Assembly: GCA_902362375.1 (NCBI GenBank) | Contig: CABIVS010000001.1 | Location: 233,820-297,819 of the forward strand | From: Bacteroidaceae bacterium | Lineage (GTDB): Bacteria > Bacteroidota > Bacteroidia > Bacteroidales > Bacteroidaceae | Direction: 5' to 3' | DNA: 64,000 bases | Shown: positions 57,505 to 64,000 of the stretch, piece by piece | Position numbering within the stretch: the first letter of the stretch is position 1 | Layout: each line of letters begins with the position of its first letter | Program-made: the position numbers and the translations under genes | The notes under the pieces: model-generated | What the model saw: the letters and a program-made list of their open reading frames with translations, nothing else | Databases searched by the model: none | What the model was told of the DNA's origin: nothing

Positions 57505-59292
57505 TTATTTCCAACCGGCATTCTGTTCCAGATTGCTCCACTTCATTACTTCAGCAAAAGGTATTGGCCCGTAAATCATATACTCCTCATACTTTCTTTT
57601 CTCTACCGTAAGCGGAGAGTAGCTCATTATAGAACCGCTCTTGCTTATTTCCACCCCAAGAGCAGTTTCATTCAGTTTGGTCAAATCAACATTCCAGCGA
57701 CGTAAATCCCAGAAACGGAAATTCTCAAAACAAAGTTCGATACGGCGTTCATTACGGATTAGTTCACGCATCTTGTCTTTATTATCCTTTATGCTCTCCA
57801 AATAAGCATCTCCATTATCCAGACCTAAACCGGCACGCGTACGAATGGCTTTGATTACATCATAAGCACTAAAAAGATGTCCATGATTATTCTGTGGTCC
57901 CCAAGCCTCATTAGCCGCCTCCGCATAAATCAGAAACATCTCTGTATAACGGATACGTGCCGTATAATGCTTCTTCTTTGTATTATACTGTGAATTAGGG
58001 TTACACTCTTTACGCAATAGTTTCCGCAAGTAATAACCTGTACGAGTAGACTTTCCGCTTTCCTTATTCACAACGTCCGTATTCGTACCGTAAGTCCCTG
58101 TAATAATTTCCGTATCACTAGGACCTTGCTTGCTACCATTGTAAACGATGTATTTTGCCAAACGCGGATCACGGTTATCATACGGGTTTTCTGCATTGTA
58201 ATTGCCTGATGTTTCAGAAATAGGGTAACCATTCGCCATAGGAAAGGCATCCACCAGATTCTGGGTAGGATTGACACGACCGTTTCCGTAAAGTGATGGA
58301 GGAAAGTTAGCTGTTTCCAATGTATTATTATCATCTGTACTACTACGCCAGATAACCTCGGCGGGACTGCCGCCCGTTCCATAATCTTTATCCGCAAGTG
58401 TATACCACTCCAATCCATCTGCATCCAGCCCGCAGCCGCCGCCACCGTTAGCTTTCTCTATAATTTCAGCAGCATAATCGGCAGCTTGTTCCCAAGTCAT
58501 TCCCGACCCGCTTTGAAATGCCGGACTGGCAGCTAACAGAGCCGTTTGTGCACGGACTGCCAATGCAATCCGTCCGCTCATCAACCCTCTATATTCTTCA
58601 CCACAAACACGCCGATAATCACTCGCATTCGTCACACCGATGTTTCTATATTTTTCCGGTATCTCACTATCTGCAAATTTCTTATAATCGAGCGGCAATA
58701 ATTCGATAGCCTTACCGGCATCTTCCATTATTTGCTTCACGCAATCGGAATAAGTGGCACGAGCATGATTAAAATCCGCATCCGGTCCTTCTGATTTCAA
58801 AATAATAGGTACTCCCATCAATGTGCCGTCCGCAATCTTACCACCATGTGCACGTAACAAATAATACATATGCAGTGCACGCAACCCATAAGCCTCTCCT
58901 TTCAAACGATCAAGAAACATAGTAGAGATACGTTCGTCTTTCGCCCATTCTACCTTATCCACATTCTCTAAAAAAAGATTGATATACAGGATAGCGTTGA
59001 AACGATTCTGCCATTGGGAAACCGGATTATTATTGGCAGTCCAGGAACCTGTAGCCATTCGCAGATAGTTACTGGGAATCTCATTAGTCACAGCATCATC
59101 CGTAGCCAAGTCACTTGTAGGTGAAGTTTCGTAAGGGAGTATAATATAAGCGTTCGCAAGTATACCCTGCGCATAGCTCGGCTCTTTATGCATAGCTTCA
59201 AGATCTCTGTTGTTCTCCAGTGCCGGTTCAAACAAATCGTCACAAGCAGTCAGCAGAGGTAAGAAAGCCAATAATTTGAATATATTTTTCAT
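57505..59292 (-). CDS. SusD-like nutrient-binding lipoprotein (second pair)
   Basis: 595 residues. Lipobox LLTACDD with Cys near 17. It contains the RagB/SusD features: NNPVSQWQNRFNAILYINLFLENV early, TPR-type helices (EAYGLRALHMYYLLRAHGG), and the C-terminal RYTEMFLIYAEAANEA and ELIRNERRIELCFENFRFWDLRRW. It caps the adjacent SusC barrel and binds xylo-oligosaccharides at the surface (role inferred from locus). It follows the SusC gene by 33 bases. Confidence 0.93.
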   Translation of the reverse strand: MKNIFKLLAFLPLLTACDDLFEPALENNRDLEAMHKEPSYAQGILANAYIILPYETSPTSDLATDDAVTNEIPSNYLRMATGSWTANNNPVSQWQNRFNAILYINLFLENVDKVEWAKDERISTMFLDRLKGEAYGLRALHMYYLLRAHGGKIADGTLMGVPIILKSEGPDADFNHARATYSDCVKQIMEDAGKAIELLPLDYKKFADSEIPEKYRNIGVTNASDYRRVCGEEYRGLMSGRIALAVRAQTALLAASPAFQSGSGMTWEQAADYAAEIIEKANGGGGCGLDADGLEWYTLADKDYGTGGSPAEVIWRSSTDDNNTLETANFPPSLYGNGRVNPTQNLVDAFPMANGYPISETSGNYNAENPYDNRDPRLAKYIVYNGSKQGPSDTEIITGTYGTNTDVVNKESGKSTRTGYYLRKLLRKECNPNSQYNTKKKHYTARIRYTEMFLIYAEAANEAWGPQNNHGHLFSAYDVIKAIRTRAGLGLDNGDAYLESIKDNKDKMRELIRNERRIELCFENFRFWDLRRWNVDLTKLNETALGVEISKSGSIMSYSPLTVEKRKYEEYMIYGPIPFAEVMKWSNLEQNAGWK

Positions 59293-59325
59293 AATTTCGT
59301 TCTTTAATTATTGAAATAATCTGTA

Positions 59326-62160
59326 TTAGAAAGTTGCAGTCACACCTAAATTATAGAAGCGGCATTGCGGGCTGGAGCCAACATTCAATTCCAGCGCCTT
59401 GCGTTCCTTGGATATTGTGAGTAAATCAGAACCGCTGATATATGCGGATACTCCATGAACAAAACTATTCTTAAACCACTTGGAAGGTAGATCATACGTG
59501 ACCTGTACTTTTGCCAGACGGAAAGCATCCGTCTTATACATCCAGAAGTCGGAAGAATAAAAGTTATTAGTTCCACTTTCTGTAGTCAAACGCGGATAAG
59601 TAGCTGTTGCTGCCGTTTCCGGAGTCCAACGCCCCCGGACTACTGCCGAGTATTTATCTTCACCGGATATCCAATAATAAGACTCGTTGTTTTTCATGGC
59701 ATGTCCGCCAAACTCACCTGTACCCAATACAAAGAAAGTTAATCCTTTCCATTTAGCAGTCAAGTTTATACCCAACGCCAAGGGAGCTCCATACCAACCG
59801 CCACGAGCCAGATAAACCTGATCTTTATCATCAATTATACCGTCATTATTCTGATCTACATATTTCAAATCACCCGGTCTTATTGTACCGCCAAGACGCT
59901 GTTCAGGAGAATCTATGATGTCCTGCTCATCCTTGAAGAATCCGATGCACTGTAATCCCCAAATACCGTCAACAGCATATCCTTTACGGTATTGGTATTT
60001 ATCCTGATGCAATTCATCCCGCTTGGTAGCTTTCGTTGTATAGTAAGTTCCGGTAACGCCCGCTGTAAAATCAACCTTACCGAAACGTTTGTTGTAGTTT
60101 ACGTTGAAATCAAATCCCATGCGACGGTCATTATCGTAGTTGATGTACGGACGAAACGAAGCGGTCGGGTAATAAGTGAAGAAATACTCCGGATACTGAG
60201 TAGTAGAAGTCACGATTTTACCTTCGATTGAATTAACAAAGAAAGATGCATCCGCTGTTATCATCCGGTTCCATAAAGAAGTTTTCAGATTAACAGAAAG
60301 CTCTTTACGCTTGATAAAGCTCAAGTCTTCATTCGCCCCTTGTTTAGAGTTAGTAGAGTGTAGTGATACACTCTCGCGCCATCCCCACCATGCACCGTCC
60401 GATTGGTTGTAATAACCATCATACATATAATAGTTGTCAATTCCCAAATCCGTATTCAAGATACTGCCAGACACACTCAACATCAGTTCGTCCACTACCG
60501 GAGATTTTTCCAGAAAGCTCTCGTTGGATAATCTCCAGCCCAATGTCAAAGAAGGTGAGAAAGCATTACGATGTCCCGGAGCCAACTTTGCAGAATGTAT
60601 AACAGCCCCACCAAAATCGGCATAATATTTATTGCGGAAGTTATATCCCAACTGCATGCCCAAATTTACATTGCTTGTCTTATGATATTCTCCTGAATAA
60701 CTTTGTTGATAACCGGAGGCTATTAACATGGCAGCCAAATGATGATCATCATTAAAAGTGTTCTCGTAATCGAACTGACCGGAGAATAAAACAGTCTGGT
60801 TATCCGAACTGCCGCTGATATTCTGCACACCAGACTTCTTATCCTCATTGTATTTTGTCAAACCGACAATAATATCTTTCCCCCCATTATTAGACCAGGT
60901 AGGAGCATATGTGGCATAGCTGTTATTATAAGAAGTGATATAAGCAGTAGAGTAATCTACAGAAAACCGAGTATGAAAAGAGAGTCCTTTCAACACCTTG
61001 TCCAAACCAATGTTCACTCCCGCATCAAACTGGAACGAACGATCTGTTGCTTTGCTATAACCTGAAGCATAATAATCGCCAAATACATTTGTCATATCAG
61101 ATTGTGTTCCTGCCAAAAAGTATTTTCCATCAACTATATTATTGCTATTCGCCACCAAATCCCATGCACTGGCTGCATTTGCATCAATATAGCTCAACGG
61201 AATCAACGGAGAAATACGATTGGGACGCAATGTAGATGCCGCACTCCAATAATAAGAGCCATTGGCACTACGACGTGAATAGAAAGATACTTTAGCATTC
61301 ACATAAGCTGTAATAAAGTCATTCAATGTCAAATCTACGTTACCGCGAATATTTAAACCATTGGTCCCATTATGCTTCGCTTCACCGATTTTGAAAACGT
61401 CATTGGAACGAAGATAATTTATATTCGTATAAAAATGGGCACGATGATTGCCACCCGAAATTTCGGCTGTAACATCCGAACGATTATATGCCTTCTTGAT
61501 ATAGTCCGACGAATACATATTCACATTAGCATAACGATAAGGATTCTCACCGGATCCATAATGGTAAATATCTTCCGCGCTATAGAGAGTACCGAGCCCG
61601 TCATTGGCACGTGCTTCATTATAAAGAGTCATGTATTCGGCCGAACCTAAATATTCGGGGTAACTCTTTGCGACATAAAACCCTGTATTAGCACGTACAT
61701 CTACTTGAAGGTCCGTACTCTTACCTCTTTTGGTTGTAATCATAATTACTCCTTTAGCCGCACGACTACCATAGAGCACCACAGCTTGCGCACCTTTCAA
61801 AAAGGTTATTTGGCTGATTTCCGTAGGAGAAATATAATCAATATTGCGAGGTACCCCGTCCACCAATATCAGCTTTTCATCCATTCCCCACAATGAGTTT
61901 CCATTGTAACCACCGACATATCCCTGCATATCGGTCAAGCTCCATGTATTGTAATTTTTCTTCGTCAATTCCTCTACATTTACTACTGAGACACCTCCTA
62001 ATAAATTGCTCTGAGAAACCTTTCGGAAAGCTACCTGCACCAACGAATCGTTTTGCAGCGAACTTGCATTATCCCCTGCCAACTCTTGTGCACCGGTAGA
62101 AATAACAACCGGAAAAACAAGCACTGCACTGAGAATGAATCTTCTATATATATGTTTCAT
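59326..62160 (-). CDS. SusC-like TonB-dependent transporter (second pair), short N-terminus
   Basis: 944 residues. Signal peptide, then only about 35 residues before the plug domain (VAFRKVSQSNLLGGVSVVNVEEL; ILVDGVPRNIDYISPTEISQ; AVVLYGSRAAKGVIMITTK). The carboxypeptidase-like beta-sandwich common at the N-terminus of SusC proteins is missing. The barrel ends FYNLGVTATF. It imports oligosaccharides with the SusD-like partner encoded next. Order SusD-SusC-SusD matches the xus cluster, where this would be XusC. It lies 42 bases after the upstream SusD-like gene. Confidence 0.93.
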   Translation of the reverse strand: MKHIYRRFILSAVLVFPVVISTGAQELAGDNASSLQNDSLVQVAFRKVSQSNLLGGVSVVNVEELTKKNYNTWSLTDMQGYVGGYNGNSLWGMDEKLILVDGVPRNIDYISPTEISQITFLKGAQAVVLYGSRAAKGVIMITTKRGKSTDLQVDVRANTGFYVAKSYPEYLGSAEYMTLYNEARANDGLGTLYSAEDIYHYGSGENPYRYANVNMYSSDYIKKAYNRSDVTAEISGGNHRAHFYTNINYLRSNDVFKIGEAKHNGTNGLNIRGNVDLTLNDFITAYVNAKVSFYSRRSANGSYYWSAASTLRPNRISPLIPLSYIDANAASAWDLVANSNNIVDGKYFLAGTQSDMTNVFGDYYASGYSKATDRSFQFDAGVNIGLDKVLKGLSFHTRFSVDYSTAYITSYNNSYATYAPTWSNNGGKDIIVGLTKYNEDKKSGVQNISGSSDNQTVLFSGQFDYENTFNDDHHLAAMLIASGYQQSYSGEYHKTSNVNLGMQLGYNFRNKYYADFGGAVIHSAKLAPGHRNAFSPSLTLGWRLSNESFLEKSPVVDELMLSVSGSILNTDLGIDNYYMYDGYYNQSDGAWWGWRESVSLHSTNSKQGANEDLSFIKRKELSVNLKTSLWNRMITADASFFVNSIEGKIVTSTTQYPEYFFTYYPTASFRPYINYDNDRRMGFDFNVNYNKRFGKVDFTAGVTGTYYTTKATKRDELHQDKYQYRKGYAVDGIWGLQCIGFFKDEQDIIDSPEQRLGGTIRPGDLKYVDQNNDGIIDDKDQVYLARGGWYGAPLALGINLTAKWKGLTFFVLGTGEFGGHAMKNNESYYWISGEDKYSAVVRGRWTPETAATATYPRLTTESGTNNFYSSDFWMYKTDAFRLAKVQVTYDLPSKWFKNSFVHGVSAYISGSDLLTISKERKALELNVGSSPQCRFYNLGVTATF

Positions 62161-62202
62161 TGTTTATTCATTTATAATTATACATTCAGTAACCATAAGG
62201 AA

Positions 62203-64000
62203 TTACCATCCCGGATTCTGCGGGAATTCAGCATACAGATACACGTCATTATCCAATAAGGGGAACCAGTAATGCTTCGTTCCAAATACCCGTTTCAAAA
62301 TAGTCACCTCACGGAAGTTTCTCACTTCTGCCTCTGCCGGATCATTATTCTTATAAAAGTCTTCATTCTCTACACGTTCGAATTCTTGTGAAGTCTTAAT
62401 AATATAGGGTTCTTCGGTCAGCAGCAACCAACGCTGCAAATCGTTAAAGCGGAAACCTTCGAAAGACAACTCGACAGCACGTTCACGACGAACTTCATCC
62501 ATAAATTTCCGGGAATTGGAAATATATTCCGGACAAAGAGTACCTTTTTCATCACCCGGCTCTCCTCCACCAACAGGGCCTACTCCCGCACGTTTACGCA
62601 AAGTATTGATCGCATCTTCGGCCGTTTTACCAAAATTCGTAGATTTACCTGCAGCACCATCTACTGCCGCACAAGCCTCAGCGTACATCAGATAAATATC
62701 CGCCAAACGCATGTAAGGTAAGTATGTATGCAGGTTACCTGACCAATTATAGAGCCCATCATATTTATTAGCCTGATGCGGTACTAATTTCTGGATGAAA
62801 TAGCCGGTACGGCTGGCATTGGCCACGGCTCTCATAGCTCCACCCGTATACAGGGTGCAATAGCGCAAGAATTCCTTGTCTGCTTCAGGAATAGCTGCAT
62901 TGACATAATGGAATCCGTCAAAAACTATGTCATGATAAAAACGGGCATCACGATTTCTAAATGGAAAATTCTTTCTAAAACCGGATTTTGTTTCATCTTC
63001 ACTCAATGGCAAACCGTTCTCCATACCATACAAATTCACATAGTTGGCGGTAGGCTGGTGAATGATATTATCATGTTCAACCAAACCATAAATTTTAGGT
63101 CCCCACAATTTGGTCATATTCCAGTTACTACCGTTGAAGTCTTCGGACGGACCACGGAAAATAGCTTCTGTAGTACCCGGCATTTTCCAGTTCTGACCAG
63201 TAGTATAGAATATTTCAGAATAACTATCAGAAGCAGATGCCGATTTGGTATGATTGTAAATATCACTATAATCAAACTGCGCCAATGCATATTGCGTCTG
63301 CCCGCTTTCGACAAGTGTCAGTAACTCTCCGAATGCCTCTGCAGCTTTTTTTGCATATTCTGTATTGTAATTGTAAGTATTGCTTCCACCTAGCTGCGCA
63401 CCATGCTCCATCAAAGGACTGGCAGCCCAAAGATAATTCTTGCCCAGATAGCCTAATGCCATAATCTTGTTGATACGCAAATCATTCTTACCCGCGGTTT
63501 GTTTGCCAACAGTTGTGTTATCCCAATTAATAGGAAGCAAATCCGCTGCCATACGGAAATCGGCTGCCGCTTTATCCGCACATTCCTGATAACTCAGACG
63601 TGGCAAAGACATTTTCTCTGTAGCAGATAAGACTGTATCAATATAGGGCAATCCGCCAAAATATTGCATCATTTCAAAGTGCCACCATGCACGGAAAAAA
63701 TAAAGTTGACCGGCAATCAGGTTTTTCTCCTCATCCGTAGCTTCCGTTAACCTTTCTAGATTAGCGATGCCAATGTTAGCCTTACGTATACAATACCATG
63801 CATGTGGCCACAGTGAATGTTTAAACTTAGCATTGCCGTCACTGTTCGGATGATAAGTAGCCGTAGGATCACTGCCGGTACGATAGAGCCAGCATTGATT
63901 ATTGGTAGACCATGCACGGAAGTTACCCAAATCGACCTGATGCGTCATGTGGCTGTCACCTTCCGGGTTGAATATTTCATCATCTCCCCAGTTCCAGGAA
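62203..64000 (-). CDS. SusD-like lipoprotein (first pair), 5' end beyond the window
   Basis: At least 599 residues are visible; the frame stays open to base 64000 (WNWGDDEIFNPEGDSHM before the first internal Met at 63948), so the true start is outside the window. SusD features are present: GQLYFFRAWWHFEMMQYFGGLPYID, MRLADIYLMYAEACAAV and EVRRERAVELSFEGFRFNDLQRW. The C-terminus ends FPQNPGW. Its SusC partner should lie just beyond 64000. In xus-type clusters this position is XusB. Confidence 0.92.
   Translation of the reverse strand, partial: SWNWGDDEIFNPEGDSHMTHQVDLGNFRAWSTNNQCWLYRTGSDPTATYHPNSDGNAKFKHSLWPHAWYCIRKANIGIANLERLTEATDEEKNLIAGQLYFFRAWWHFEMMQYFGGLPYIDTVLSATEKMSLPRLSYQECADKAAADFRMAADLLPINWDNTTVGKQTAGKNDLRINKIMALGYLGKNYLWAASPLMEHGAQLGGSNTYNYNTEYAKKAAEAFGELLTLVESGQTQYALAQFDYSDIYNHTKSASASDSYSEIFYTTGQNWKMPGTTEAIFRGPSEDFNGSNWNMTKLWGPKIYGLVEHDNIIHQPTANYVNLYGMENGLPLSEDETKSGFRKNFPFRNRDARFYHDIVFDGFHYVNAAIPEADKEFLRYCTLYTGGAMRAVANASRTGYFIQKLVPHQANKYDGLYNWSGNLHTYLPYMRLADIYLMYAEACAAVDGAAGKSTNFGKTAEDAINTLRKRAGVGPVGGGEPGDEKGTLCPEYISNSRKFMDEVRRERAVELSFEGFRFNDLQRWLLLTEEPYIIKTSQEFERVENEDFYKNNDPAEAEVRNFREVTILKRVFGTKHYWFPLLDNDVYLYAEFPQNPGW

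Overview
The window comes from a gut Bacteroides. The grounds are the many promoters with the Bacteroides -7 element TAnnTTTG, lipoproteins with short lipoboxes, SusC/SusD-type outer-membrane pairs, a hybrid two-component regulator, Mfa-type fimbrial genes and the overall gene style. The xylan locus on the right points to a xylan-degrading member of the B. ovatus / B. xylanisolvens type. This is inference from gene content; no search was run. I see no tRNA, rRNA, CRISPR array, transposase or phage gene.

Left part (1-13.5 kb), mostly housekeeping. On the minus strand are the edge of one gene, then folP and cdaA (folate synthesis and c-di-AMP synthesis) as a tight pair. On the plus strand are an orphan sensor histidine kinase and murF. 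Next come a VanZ-like protein, a sodium-coupled symporter overlapping a helix-hairpin-helix protein, and a minus-strand operon of a Kef-type antiporter, tcdA and a LolD-like ATPase. A gene-free stretch of about 450 bp with two hairpins precedes asd.

Middle-left (13.6-24.3 kb), a probable uptake or efflux system of unknown substrate. An outer-membrane set (TonB-dependent receptor, DUF4876-type lipoprotein, DUF6850-type barrel, FISUMP-type lipoprotein) is followed by an inner-membrane set: an OB-fold-like lipoprotein with a CxHxCxH motif, a PepSY-type membrane protein, an ABC ATPase and permease, and a DUF4857-type protein. A terminator closes it. A lectin-like/lamin-tail lipoprotein follows, then a four-gene type V (Mfa/Fim) fimbrial operon at 26.0-31.2 kb.

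Middle (31.4-39.8 kb), a cell-wall recycling cluster: SSS symporter, glycosyltransferase fused to a DUF4922/HIT-like domain, SpoIID-domain protein carrying an in-frame palindromic insertion, AmpG/MurT-type muropeptide permease, BadF-type MurNAc kinase and MurQ etherase. The transporter-kinase-etherase part is understood. The fusion protein, the SpoIID protein and the SSS symporter are not, and they are the best candidates here for an undescribed pathway.

Right part (40-64 kb), a xylan utilisation locus. GH115 alpha-glucuronidase and GH95 (plus strand) remove side chains, and a 1339-residue hybrid sensor/AraC regulator follows. Convergent to it on the minus strand is SusD (cut by the window edge) - SusC - SusD - DUF1735-type surface lipoprotein - GH10 xylanase with an inserted CBM region, the order of the xus cluster known from xylan-degrading Bacteroidetes. 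A hairpin follows, then GH5, a two-esterase fusion and GH43-CBM6. Surface GH10/GH5 would cut the backbone, SusC/D pairs would import oligosaccharides, and the esterases, GH43, GH115 and GH95 would strip acetyl, feruloyl, arabinose, glucuronate and galactose/fucose decorations.
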